A DNA stretch of 64,000 bases. It comes from Archilochus colubris (Eukaryota; Chordata; Aves; Apodiformes; Trochilidae). Shown one piece after another: positions 46,839-58,566 of the stretch. The stretch's first letter is position 1. Every line of letters starts with the position of its first letter. The stretch is from the NCBI GenBank assembly GCA_023079485.1, contig CM041083.1:61075810-61139809 (forward strand), written 5' to 3'. The translations under genes were made by a program, and so were the position numbers. Below the pieces are notes generated by a model that made no database searches, was not told the DNA's origin, and saw only the letters and a list, made by a program, of their open reading frames with translations.

Positions 46839-49800
46839 AAATTTCTAAACTATTGGGGAGAAGAGCAGAATAATTTTTTTAAAAGTCATTAACACTGTCA
46901 TCACCAGGAAAGAAAAAGAAAGAAAATGAAGAAAACATTGGAAAAATTCTTCTAATAATGACATCTATTTTTCTTTTCTTCATTTTCATTATCCTGTGGC
47001 ATTCATCTTTGGATTCTAGTTCAGAATCCCAGTGTGTCAAGTGCTGTCGGTAGTGGTGTTGTGAATATATAAACTTGTTTTCTACTCAGAGAGACTAGAA
47101 TTAAAATATGTGACAAAACAGATGGACAGAGACAGATGGGAGGAGTAAAGTAAAACAATGAGGCAACGTTTGTGGGTGTGCTTGGCTTCTGATCCCAGCA
47201 CACAAAAAACCCAGCAATCCCCCCCTTTTGTGAGCATGACATCAAAGAAGAATGGTGTGTGAAGTGGTAGTTTTTGGGAAGATTGTAAGAAATATAAATA
47301 TGTGAAGATTATCACTTGATGTCTGAGTGTATGCAGTTCAGAATTTACCTTGGATTTGATAAAAGTTGGCCTCAAAGACCACCTAGAAGAGGAAAATGAC
47401 AATTTGATACTACAATAAGATCTGAAGAGCTTGGAAAGCTAGAAAAATACTTTATTTGATTCAACACAGAAGAGGAGAGCAAATGCAGAGTGTGGAAGTC
47501 AAAGTGATGGACTAAGAAAATGACCTTGGCAGCAGCCTTCTACAAGCACACTGGAAGAGCAAAGCTGCCTTTGACAGGAGCAGAGAACGCGATGCCACAG
47601 CAACCAAATTATAAGATGGCAAAGCTTTAAGAATTTAAATGGACAATAAAACTGTACTTTAGAAGTTGTCTACAAGATCCGACCAGTACTGAAAGAGAAT
47701 CTGCCACATTTAAAAACAGGTTTTATATGTAAATGGTAAAAAATACTCTAAAGATTAAACTTAGACTACAAACCTGATGAAACCTAGATTCCAGGTAGAT
47801 CACTTGCACCTGCCATGATGAAATAAAGGGATGTCCCAGAGGTAAAAGATAAAAATGTGTTTGTGAGGAAAAACGTGTCAGAAAGCATTTTTCTATAGTG
47901 AAAGTGGTAAAAAGGGAAAATGAAGAGAGTATGAGGAAGATTATGCAGTGAGGTCACTGGAACAAGTAAAGGAGCCAGAAAAAACCAGTCAAGAAACATC
48001 TGTTTTCAATAGGTAAATTTAATAGTTTAAGAAGAGGAAGGCAAAAACAATGCAAATAAACTTTGTTTGGTCAGGTTCCTCTTGGGACACTGAGAGGATG
48101 ATTTGTGGAGGAAGTGAAATACTGCCTTTAGTCAGGGAAGTCTTGGTGACAAAGTGATTGATGGTTAGGGAGAGAAAATCAGCTACATGGGAAAAAAATT
48201 GTAAGCTGGGGAACAATGACAGAAAAGATGTAGTAAATGTTTGTGGCAATTTTTCCATAAAAGTTTTGAGTACAGAAAATAAACCCAAAGGAAAAGGCAA
48301 TGGCGATGAACCAGGGTTTGATTCTAGCACAATGGGGAAGGAAGGGAAAATATTTAAGTATGAAAGAACACCAAATTCTGAAAACTGTATTAACAGGGGG
48401 AGGAGAACCAAAGGGAAATAAAGAAGAAAAGTGAACCTAAGCCAGGCCAAACAGTAAAGAGTGGGAAGAATAATGGATGGTGAAAGAAGACTAGAAAGTA
48501 CCTACATGACCTTAGGTGAGCTCCTTGCTGAAGGTTTCTAGTAAAGGGTAGCTTGAAGAGAAAGATACTTAGTGAGTGCTAGGAATGAATATCAAGGGGT
48601 CACTGCAGAAGATAGACACCTTGTGTACTGAAGTCCTTATGAACAAGACTCTTTTTGACAGGACAGTAGGCGAATATTTACGTGGTACAAGTTCGCCTCC
48701 AGGACAAGAGAGGGACTCAGTATGGTATGAAAGCCATGAGCCTGGAACTGTTAAAAGGTCAAAAGTTACATTTAGAAAAACATTGAAAAAATCAGCGGGA
48801 GGCTGGTACTAAAAGAAACATGCATTGGGAAATGGAATAAAAGATACTTTAGAAAAGTGTAAATCTGTTCTATTCTGTTGCAATCCACATATAATACGTG
48901 GCAAAGGAACATTTTAAGATTAAACATCCAAAAGTAATCCAGGCTTCACAAGCAAGTGTTTGTCATCTTATTATTTCTGGATCCCACATTCATTGCTCAA
49001 GAGTTTATATTTGGAATGGAATATGACTCAGAATGAATTAATGTCATCTGAGGTGGGTATAAAAGTGACTCAAAAAGGAGAAGAAAGGGAAGGAAACAGT
49101 GGTGCATTGATTCCTTAGGGTGAGAATGTGTCTCCCATTGTGGAATGACATATTCTCCACCTGTTCTATTTGGAATTCAGTGGCAATCAGCATTTTCAGA
49201 AGTGACCTCTATATTTTCTCAAGCCCATGAATTTTTTCAGAGCCAATAAATATCCATGGTTATTTCAAGTTCTTCTAATATGTTTTACATTGGTACTTGC
49301 TTGCATTTGGGGTTACCTGCCATTATTGTCCCCTATCACTTCCTCTTTTGTAGTCCTGAATAATGCATTTCATAACATTTTCTTGAAGCATCAGATGGAA
49401 TTTGTGCAGAAACCATAAATATTGGAAGTGAGAGGAAAACAGATGTGGTATAAAAGTTAAAATATCTCAGTTTAACTGAAAATACTGCACAAATAAGCAT
49501 TTTCTTACAATATTCTTTATACAGGAGTTCTAATGCTAAAGTCACTAATTTATGAGCATTTTTTCAAAGGCAATGAGCAGGAGAGGCTTATTTCTGAAAA
49601 AAAAAATTCTTCAGTTATTTGGTTAAAATTCCAGTGACATCTGTTTCTCTGAGCTAGTATTTCACTTCTTGAAAAATCTCATTCTCAATATCAATTCCAA
49701 CTCCAAAGCCACACTTCAGCAAGAATCTGCCTTCCCTGATTTAAGCCATGCACAGTTAAATGTTCCATCTGTTTTTCTAAACTCCCATAATTTATGGAAA

Positions 49801-49883
49801 TAAAAAGATACCTTCTACCCTCTGCTGTGGTACAGATATTGTACCCAGAAACCTCCAGAGTCTGAAACTACTCTTGAATGTTT
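46839..49883. other. Unique DNA, partly purine-rich
   Basis: From about 47450 to 48820 the plus strand is purine-rich (GAA, AAG and GGA words). This leaves long minus-strand frames rich in Leu, Phe and Ser (143 codons at 48019-48450) that reflect composition and not coding. No repeat family is recognised. Confidence 0.4.
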
Positions 49884-49935
49884 ACACAGAATCAGCCATG
49901 ATGGAAAGGACCACTGAGATCACCAAGTCCAACTC
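49884..49935 (-). mobile_element. Short CR1 3' terminus, minus strand
   Basis: The text 'cacagaatcagccatgatgg' then 'gatcaccaagtccaactc' is the mirror of the last 50 bases of CR1. It is truncated immediately beyond the 3' UTR. Confidence 0.65.
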
Positions 49936-49959
49936 TTTAGTTTGATAAGAGAATACCAG

Positions 49960-50160
49960 AAGGTGGTGAGACACTGGCACAGGTTGCCCAGGGAATTGGT
50001 TGATGCCCCCTCCTTGGAAATGTTCAAGGCCATGTTGGATGGGGCTTTGAGCAACCTGGTCCAGTGGGAGGTGTCCCTGCCCATACAGGGGGGTTGGAAC
50101 TGGATGATCTTTAAGGTCACTTCCAACCCAAAATACTCATTCTATGATTTGATGATTCTA
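49960..50160 (+). mobile_element. CR1 3' fragment, plus strand
   Basis: It runs from 'aaggtggtgagacactggca' through 'gtgggaggtgtccctgccca' to the tail 'attctatgatttgatgatt'. The frame starting at 49942 still shows RHWHRLPRELVDAPSLEMFK, the end of ORF2. It sits head to head with the minus-strand fragment 25 bases upstream. Confidence 0.9.
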
Positions 50161-52134
50161 AGAAAATTTTTACTCTAGTACTTCTATAATCTGTAGACAA
50201 TGCAAGAACATTAAAATGAAAGCATTATATCAAAAAGAGAGCAGAGAAAGGTTTGGAAGCATTTCATGAAAGCATGCAATTGATTTTAACTTCATTTTAA
50301 ATGTATCCAGATTAAACAAATAATAATTAAAAAAAAACAAAATTAATTTTATTGGTGCAGATGTCTTAAAATTAGAAGAAAAAAAATTTAAAAGGATCAT
50401 ATGAAAGTCACTGTATAAGCAGTGACAAAATTGTAACAAAAGAACTCGGGGTCACCCTTTCTGACAGTTCAGTGGGAATTATTTTTGTCTGTTGTTTCTT
50501 ATCATGTAAATACATGGAATAATAATTGTCAGCCCCTAGAGTTACTGTATGAAGAAATATAAGAGTACTCATGAGTCACTTCTATTCTAAAACCATGAGA
50601 ACTATACAAAAGCCAATACACCTTGCAGAAAATGGAATATTTTCAATGCAACCAGCTGTTTTGGAATTTGGAACTAAGTAAAAGAGAAATTCAGATTTCT
50701 TTCAGTTCAAATCTCGAAGCTCCAGGAAATAAAAGTTAATAATAATTAATAAAAAACTGGTTTATAGTAAAAAGTAGTTTGTAAAAAAAGATGTGTTCCT
50801 CAGCTTGCTTAACTTTAACTGAAATTTTGCTTTACGTATGAATAGCATGAAAACCTCTCTCAATTCACTGTCCAGTAGTGACTGATAAAAAGTGGTTCAA
50901 GGCTCAGATTCGTGGCTGTGGGAACCTTTAAAAGCAGCATTGGAGGCATTATATGACCTTTTGGTACTTCTCTCTTCAAAGGCTTTTCCCTGCTCTGTTA
51001 ATCAAACAAACAAGCAGTGCTACAATCAGTAGAAGGGTAAACAGATACTCAATGTACTGATTTAGCAACCACAAATCCAAAAGCATATGAAGAATATGAA
51101 CAGCAATGACGAGCTTGAGCCACCCGGCATTCTGCAAGTTTTACATAAAGGCCCAGAATTTTTAAAAACTGAAAATCTCAGGTCATGAAATCTGTAGTCA
51201 CTCGGCTCCTTCATTTCCCAAAGCACTCAGAGCCCAGCAGCTGCTGCTGAGATGCATGCCTACAGGAGCAATATTTCTGTATTTGTTGTCTTGACGTCTG
51301 CAGTCCCAGCGCCAACTTCTCAGCCACACTGGGAGTGACTTTGAAGCCTGCGGCAGCGGTGGGCATTCAGAAATGGTGTAAATCAAATCAGGGCTTAAAT
51401 ATAGAATTCAAAGAGAAAATTCAAGCTGCAGGTTCCAACACGTGTTGTGTGGCAACACAGGCAGGGAAAATGCTCAGAGCTGAAGGAATATCTGTAGCCT
51501 GTGGTGACTCAGAGTAAGAGCCATTGCATCAAACTGGGCAGTCCCTGTCCCTGAAGCTACAAATATTGGGGTAGAAGAAAAGTAAGTAAGTGACTAGGGG
51601 ATAACTACAAAAAAAGGTTTGGAGGAAGGAAGTTTTGGGAAAGCAAACCCTAAAGAATGAAAGAAGATATTAATAAGTCTTAAATACCTGGATAGATATT
51701 TTTTAAGTACGTAGATTACCATAGGTCAAGGAGAAAGAGTGTAAGGCTTCTCTCAAGTCTCAGAGGGAGTTTGTTGACTGAAGGAGACATTGCTGAAAAG
51801 TTAAATGACTCATATGTGTACAGAAAGGATGAGAAACTGTTACTACAAAGAATGGAAAAAAAGTTATTTTCTTAAGAAAAATGAAAATCAAGTGAATCCA
51901 AACATCTCAGAACAAAGAACTAATATAAAGTAGTGGAAAAGGTTGGAAAATATTTGTTATATTTTAATACTTCCGAAATTTGGGACATTAACTAGGGAAA
52001 AAACAGCTGTAGGAGAAAGGAGAAAACACAATAAGGTAACAAAACTCTGTATTATACATGCAAACCTGATATTCTGTACTCAAGAGATTCAGTTTGAGCA
52101 ATAATAAAGTGTTGGAAATGAAAGATTAAACATC
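50161..52134. other. Unique DNA, nothing recognised
   Basis: About 2 kb without a recognised repeat. A slightly GC-richer patch at 51190-51360 has no supported gene. Confidence 0.45.
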
Positions 52135-52176
52135 TTTTTTGGTTTTGTTTTGTTTTGTTTTTGTTTTTTTTTTTTG
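52135..52176. repeat. T/G low-complexity tract
   Basis: (TTTTG)n-like units passing into a T run; the reverse-strand form of the A/C tracts. Confidence 0.8.
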
Positions 52177-53456
52177 TATGCAAGGAAATCTTTATCTACT
52201 TAGCACTAATTTAATTTAGAATTAAATAAAGATCTTCATGAATATCTGGTAGATGATTGACCTGCATAGACAAAGAGTCTAAGGTTCAAGCCATACTTTG
52301 AAAATACAAAATTTATAGCCAAAACCGACAGAATGATTTGCAGCGGGGAAGAAGGAAGAAAAGCTTCTCATTTGAATTCTAGAAATTCATTTCTAGTCTC
52401 TGCAAGAAGTTCTGTAAACAACCTTTTAAATAATTTTAATTAAAAGCTGACAACTATTTTATTTTACTTTATTTTTTACACAGAAACTGTCTTAAAATGG
52501 AACCAGTTTTTCTAATTTGAGACATAGTGTAGTCTTCTATGCATTGCATGAACCCTGACCAAAGGTTTTATTTTACACTTCTGGACTGAACAAACTATCT
52601 AGCTGGTAGAGGGTACTCTTAATTAATATGGTCTGTCTTTGCTTTTCTACCCTTTGCAAAATGATAGGACATGAAGTATTAACAGGGAACTTTTTTTTTT
52701 AACCTACAGTAGAGACAGAAGGCAGCCACTTAGCATTTTTTCAGAGCATCTGTTTGTTTATTCCAATGCCTTAGAAGACTGAAACTATCCAAGGAATGCA
52801 AAAGGTTAATTCCATATTGATTATGTTGTATGACAGGGACAATCTGAATGTAATGCTTTCTGATGCACTTTGCAGAAAACACTGGTTCTGCGAAGACAAA
52901 TGCCCACTGTACTAATTTCAGGTTGTTTTCCTGCTTTCTACTTCAAATCGTTTCTGGCTGCAGAAGTGACATAGATCTCTATCCATTACTAACTTGAAAA
53001 TCTGATCTAAAGCTCTGTGAACCTGGAGGCAGTGCTCACTAAATTGGTATTAAAACCCATATGAGGAATTACATAATCTTTTAAAGAACATTTCATTTGC
53101 CAGTGACCTTTTCAGGACTGGAACTAGTTGGTTGTTTGGCAATGATTTTTGCTAGAACAATCTTCAATACTTGCATACACCCTTTATCTAGAGAAAACCC
53201 TGATTTTTTTTTTATTTTTTATTTTTTCCCACAGGCTTGTCATATTATGCTATGCAATACCAGGTAGATGGTTTTAATGCAACCAATATCACTCAGATGA
53301 AGTGGATATAATGCTATTCAACTGTAGGAGGTTGTCTGTAGATGCAACTAAACTGGTGTTCCATGACAGTAAAATTACTTATGAAGCAGTTCCAGAGGCA
53401 ATGTATTGGGCAGCAGCTTCAAACTCTCAAAGTTACATGGTGTCCCATCAGCATTA
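52177..53456. other. Unique DNA with one exon-like micro-segment
   Basis: A very strong polypyrimidine and acceptor (ending 'ttttttcccacag' at 53234) is followed 29 bases later by 'caggtagat', a moderate donor. Nothing else gene-like is visible. Confidence 0.4.
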
Positions 53457-53623
53457 TCATAGAATCATAGAATTGGCTGGGTTGGAAGGGACCTCAGAGA
53501 TCATCGAGTCCAACCGTTTTACCACCGTTGCGGTTGCTAGACCATGGCACTGAGTGCCACATCCAGTCTCTTTTTAAATATCTCCAGGGACGGAGAATCC
53601 ACTACTTCCCTGGGCAGCCCATT
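53457..53623 (-). mobile_element. CR1 3' end, minus strand
   Basis: It opens with 'atcatagaatcatagaattg' and 'gatcatcgagtccaacc', the mirror of the CR1 tail, and runs into the ORF end ('agtctctttttaaatatctcc'). The bases 'ggcactgagtgcca' correspond to the same part of the CR1 at 5350-5966, so both belong to one subfamily. It is 5'-truncated after about 165 bases, and its clean tail suggests a fairly young copy. Confidence 0.93.
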
Positions 53624-55897
53624 AAACCTGGCTCAGCAAAGATCAGATGCAACATGGATGGGTGAGTGTGTGAAACACACATACCTTGTGCCAGGGTGTT
53701 TTCAATGCTTTATCTGTGATTCTGTAGGGTTTTTTTCTGTGAGCCATATCAAGTAAACAGCCAAAGGAAATTAAGCTTGCAATAGGCTGAGCAGAGGTGC
53801 TGATCTGTGGCATCTTGATCTCATCTTCCACTGATGATTCCTCACCTTTGCCACCAAAAGAGTAAAAAGGTTATTAAAATATTTTCTTGTCCTTTTTTTT
53901 TACCTGGGATGCTGCAACAGCTGCAAATAATTCTTTACTCTTTCTAAAACTGTCTCTAGGTCTCTGGTTTGTGGGACTGTCCTTGCCAATGGTGTCAGAA
54001 TGAATAAAAAACACATCTACGTTCAGAGTTCACATCAAGACCTTTCCTAATACTGGAATATTTTAGTGAAAACAGAAGACAAAGCAGAAAGGGGGAAAAT
54101 AGATTTCAGCTGTACTTTTGTTTTTTTTTTTTCCAACCTTGAGATCTTTACAACTGAAATTACTAACACAATGTAATGCCTAATGTGAAAGGCACAGTAA
54201 CACAGCACTTTTTGTTATGAGAGACAATTTGTTACTATATTGCAGTTTAGTAATATAGTTAATATCTACAAATATAGAGGAATAATTGCTATGCGTGTTT
54301 CTAGTAGACAAAAAACCAGAAGAAGTCTATGAATCCTCTCAGGCATGCTATGAGATCCTTCAAAAAAGAGACATGGATGCCCATTAACACCTCTGAATAA
54401 ATCTGTATAATCACTTTCCAAGTGTGGCAGCCCAATGTATCTTGTTAACATCTTTTTTTAGATAATTTTTTCAAGAGGTTGTCCTCAAAAGAGAGTTGAA
54501 GAATGAAATAATTTTTGTGACTGCTGTTGCTGTAATATGAACTTTTTGAGCTGGAGGTTGAAATGGAAGCTCCTTAGCCTTGGAATCAAAAGAATGCTTT
54601 CAGACTTAAAAAAGCTTTGCTGAAATTATCTTATTAAAGCTTTTGCTACTTTTTCCTGGAAAGCCAAAAAAGAAAAATCTCTCATACAGTGTGCTATGAA
54701 GGAAGACAAGATGGGATCAGGAGAGGCATTTTTGAAATATTGCTTGAGTGGGGGTCCTGGCCCACTTTTCTCCATTAACCTTTCATTTCAATGAAAATGA
54801 GTGAAATGCATAACACTATAAGTGTGTGTGCAGCTTTAAATAAAATTATTTCACTCAATCTATAATGCAACATATATGTTGCAATCAAATCTATATTGCT
54901 CAAGTATTTACCCCCTTCCTTGTAAGCTTCAGCTCATCCCTGGCCAAAAATAATGTACTTTCAGTGTTCGTACAAGAGCCAGTAAACTATGAAGATGACC
55001 TTAAAAATTACTATTGTTATTAGACTGCAAAACCACATTATAACATTACCAGAATTTAATTTATATTTTCTTCATTCCTTCAGTAATATTTAATCTGTTT
55101 TTAAGATTGTTGGCTTTCACCCCTATTTTAAAACCCACGCTTTGTTCTCACTGGAGAATTAGGTTGAGATTCACTTTAGAAAAATCCCTTTCTCCTTACC
55201 AAGAGATAGATCTGTATTAGTAGCTTTATTCTATGCTGAAACTGTATTGCACAGGAATTACAAGCTCAATTCCAATGGTTCAAAGTAGGTTCCGAGGTGT
55301 AACCGGTTTCTGTAAAAATGCTTGAATAATCCTAAAGAAAGCATACCAGTCAGGTGAAATAATGTTCGGACATATGTCAGTCATTACTGGTTCAGTGGTG
55401 CCATTTGCACAAACTTGAAGGCTTATTCTGTGGAAAACCCACAATGATGTCTATTACCTACAGCTAGGAGTCTTTTTTTTTCGGGGGGTATGATGGAGGG
55501 GTAGAGTTATATACCTTTGGCAAGTCAAACTTAAGCCCCTTTTGATACTTTTCTCACTGTCTTAAACTGCAGGATTTATTTTGCATAGAAGGAACAGGGG
55601 ATTGGCATTTCACAGGGCTGTAAAAAAACCACAAATCATTTCAATAGCAGGAAGAGACAGAAAGGCAGTTTTCTGAAACGTGGCAACCACTGGACACCAT
55701 GAACTGAGAGTGCCCTTCTCTCTTCTCCAGTAAAACGTTGCTAAATACTGTTTCTGTTATTAGACAGGTCAGAGTGATAAAGCTGTCTTGTTCTCTCATT
55801 TAGCAATACCAAGAATTTGTATCATGGAACTGATAGTGAAAACAGGACATTGAAGGTTCAGAGTAATGGGAAGAATAGGATTTGGCCCTTTTAAAGA
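53624..55897. other. Unique AT-rich DNA, nothing recognised
   Basis: About 2.3 kb with no recognised repeat family or exon. T runs occur near 53893 and 54119. Confidence 0.45.
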
Positions 55898-55922
55898 TTT
55901 TGTTTTGTTTTGTTTTGTTTTT
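55898..55922. repeat. (TTTTG)n microsatellite
   Basis: About five TTTTG pentamer units. Confidence 0.9.
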
Positions 55923-56950
55923 ACATTAAATAACCGACTGGGAAGAAACCAAACAAGCCAGCAAAAATAATTTAGCAGTGCACTAACAGTTTCTTCCAAC
56001 ACCTTGGTTATTTGCTTCCCTCTAGCAGTGCAGTAACTGAACTGGAAAATATGTGAAGTAAAAAGCTCACTTTCATAACAAAAAGCAGGTAAAAATAAAA
56101 GGAAGATAATCCCTTCTCATACAAATCAGTGCAGTTTGGCTATAACTGATCTATATTTCAATGCAGCAACAGAACTTCTGCTGTAATAACAAACTGAATA
56201 AAAGAGAACATTAGAGACAAGTAAGTCACTTAGAAAATTAGTCCTCATCCATTCTAAAGTCTTTTGCATTCTGCTTGGAATTCATTATGTTCAATGTCAC
56301 ATATTATTGCATACGCCTTCCCGAGATAAAAAGCATTTATTTCCATGTTTATGAAATGTTATTTTAATTTATTCTATTGCTCTCTTATCAGCTTTTTAGG
56401 TTCTTATGCCTGGATTTGTTTTCCTCACTAATCTCTTTCTGCTACCTATTTCACTCAGTATTCTTTTCTTCCAGTTAAATAGAGCAATAAGGTTTACCAG
56501 GAAACAGAAGGGAAGTAGTCTTGGGGTTATAATTCTACATATCTCTAACTTGAACTACAGGGGACAAGACAAATTGTTTTCTGTAAATATCTGATGTTTT
56601 CCTTAGTTGATTTCATTTGCTTCTGACTTCAGGACTTGATTTTGAAATAAGGTAGATCAACACATTTGGAAACTAGGTTGTTTTAATATCTTCTGTCTCT
56701 AGTGTACCAGCATAGTGCACAGAGATGGAAAAAAAAACCTGTTACCAAACCTTATTCATCTTGGACTTGAACATTACACTCTGCAAACAAACCTGAATAT
56801 TTTTTCTTTCTCTTCCTTTTCATACTTCAGTGGCTTCAAAGCCCCGTTCCTCACACATTGTTACTGCCATTCAATCAGTCATTTCAATCTGTATTTTCTT
56901 CTGACAATTTCCAATGCAAGTCTATGGATCTCCAGGTGAATATTTATAGA
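55923..56950. other. Unique DNA, nothing recognised
   Basis: No feature is recognised in this roughly 1-kb stretch. Confidence 0.4.
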
Positions 56951-57033
56951 AACATAGAATCATAGAATCAGCTGGGTTGGAAGGGACCTCTGAGATCATC
57001 AAGTCCAACCCTGGATCCACTACTGCTGTGTAT
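56951..57033 (-). mobile_element. Very short CR1 3' terminus, minus strand
   Basis: The text 'catagaatcatagaatcagc', then 'gggttggaagggacctctga' and 'catcaagtccaaccct', is a well-kept CR1 3' end. Only about 65-80 bases are present, an extreme 5' truncation. Confidence 0.9.
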
Positions 57034-58000
57034 TGTCTTAACATTTAAATCAGTAAACCAGAGATTTGATGAAAGAAGTATGAGAAGAAATGGTGATAGG
57101 AGTAGCTTATCACACTGAAAAAATCTAATATTTTTTTAATTTTATTTGGCATATTTCAAGTTTAATAATTATCCATAATTTTCAAATAACACATAATCAA
57201 AACTGTACTGGGTTAATCTCCAAGGGAGTATGTTGATTCTATTTATTTATGCAAATATACCCTATTCACTCAATTTTTGATACATTTATATTTTTAAAAT
57301 GTGATAAATTAATATCTTTTTAAAGAACAGTATTTCTAACTGCCAGCCCTGCAAAACCTGATCTGGCATGGGAAAGGCAAGTGAGTTCTTATCGGGATGG
57401 ACATAGTCACCCTTAGCAGAGAAGTCTGTGATTGAAACTCCATGTGGCTGCTTCTGTTGGAACCCTGGTTGAGTTCAGTTGTGTTGGCTCAAATGGACAA
57501 AGTAGAAATAAATAATTCCTTTAGGCTTTCAGGAATTAAGAACATGGTCACTATGTTCTTTCCAAAATGTGTCTTTCTGGTTGCTTCTCTAAAATGTCCT
57601 CACTTCAAAGAACCATTTGTCCAACATGCAGTACATAGATACCTTCTGGTGTCTTTGGTATCTGTACTCAAACGTGGGCTCTGGTTGACAAGACCAAGCT
57701 GTTCACGCCTCTTCAATACAGCTTGTAGAAGGCAAAATTTCTGCTTAAGACAGCTTCTCCATAAGTACAAACATTCCTGCTAGGGCTTGCTCTGGAATAA
57801 AGTAAAATCCGAGATGACACGTATTGAAGCCAACACAGGATTTTTAGTGTCAATGAAAGCTTATAAGTGAGCTATTAGTACAGATGTAACTAGAAGTGAT
57901 AGGCTCATACCACTTACATAGAAAAACTTGCAAGTTTATTAAGCTCCATTTACTACATGGTGAGCAGCTTAGAAAAAATCAATTTGAGAGATATGATTCA
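57034..58000. other. Unique AT-rich DNA, nothing recognised
   Basis: No repeat family recognised. A 113-codon plus-strand frame (57442-57783) has no familiar features. Confidence 0.4.
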
Positions 58001-58328
58001 TGAGGTGAGGCTTGAGTGGCGCAGCCAGCTAGCACGCAGTATCACAATGCCGAGGCTGCAGGTTCGAGACTCCTCAGAGCCTCACCCTAAGGGCAATGAG
58101 CACTGGTGGCACAATGAAGGTAGTGCAGTGCTGAAGGAAGCTACTGACCTCTATGCAGGTGTGCTCAGGACTGAGCTGAGGCTGTGCTTCAGGACTCACC
58201 TTTTATTGGCCCCCTGGTCCTGCTCATGCGCAGTGGGGGCCTGCCCTAATTAGGCACAGGTGGGCTTAACACAAGCTCATGCTCACTCCCTGGCAATTAG
58301 TGGCACCTGGCTGCCTCATTTCACTACA
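58001..58328. mobile_element. Composite element: tRNA-like head joined to an LTR-like body
   Basis: A GC-richer block of 328 bp is bounded by TG (58001) and CA (58328). On the plus strand it starts with a tRNA-like unit (58004-58086, see separate entry), the layout of a tRNA-derived SINE. On the minus strand the remainder reads like an LTR: it starts TGTAGTGAAATGAGGC, has a TATA-like GGCCAATAAAAGG (about 58199-58211) and then a U5-like stretch running into the antisense of the tRNA-like unit, where a primer-binding site would sit. Neither reading gives a matching target duplication (flanks gattca and gcaacc). The right edge lies exactly at the start of a CR1 fragment. Candidate explanations are a SINE, a small non-autonomous LTR element, or an LTR strong-stop product that copied its primer tRNA. 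Confidence 0.55.
58004..58086 (+). other. tRNA-like sequence with A and B boxes (not a functional tRNA)
   Basis: An A-box-like TGGCGCAGCCAGCTAGCAC starts at 58017 and a B box GGTTCGAGACT at 58061, 44 bases apart as between tRNA positions 8 and 52. The flanks GGTGAGGCTTGAG and CTCAGAGCCTCACC pair over 12-13 bp with one bulged base, an over-long acceptor-like helix. The anticodon arm cannot form a proper 5-bp stem and the T stem is weak, so it is not a working tRNA. Body similarity to eukaryotic tRNAs such as elongator Met, Asn and Ile is visible, but the parent cannot be fixed. RNA polymerase III promotion is possible. Confidence 0.6.
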
Positions 58329-58566
58329 GCAACCTGTGCCAGTGTCTTGCCATACTCTCAGTGAAGATTTTCTTCCAAATGTCTGATATAAATCCAATCT
58401 CTTTTGTTTTAAACACATTCCCCCTTATCCTATCACTATAAGCACTTTTTAAAAGTCCCTCCCCATATTTCCTGTAGGCCTTTTCACGTACTAGAAAGCT
58501 GCTATAAGGCACCACTGGAGCCTTCTGTTCTTTAGGCTGAACCTCAAGTCCCTCAGGTTGTCCTCA
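58329..58566 (-). mobile_element. CR1 fragment, minus strand, 3' end missing
   Basis: The text 'gcaacctgtgccagtgtctt', 'ttttcttccaaatgtctgat' and 'gttctttaggctgaacc' is the mirror of the late ORF2 region of CR1. The 63-codon minus frame includes RKYGEGLLKSAYSDRIRGN, a decayed match. Unlike ordinary CR1 copies, the 3' terminus is absent: the sequence stops abruptly at the composite element at 58328, so that element's insertion or a deletion removed it. Confidence 0.8.

Noticed and set aside
48019..48450. 143-codon minus-strand frame rich in Leu, Phe and Ser
   Set aside because: The plus strand is purine-rich here, so the minus strand yields few stops and a hydrophobic composition by base bias alone. 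No signal-peptide, domain or splice logic supports it.
58004..58086. A functional tRNA gene
   Set aside because: A and B boxes are good, but the anticodon stem does not form and the T stem is weak, so it is called tRNA-like only.
57957..58253. 98-codon frame crossing the composite element
   Set aside because: It begins in unique DNA and runs through the tRNA-like unit, so it cannot be one protein gene.
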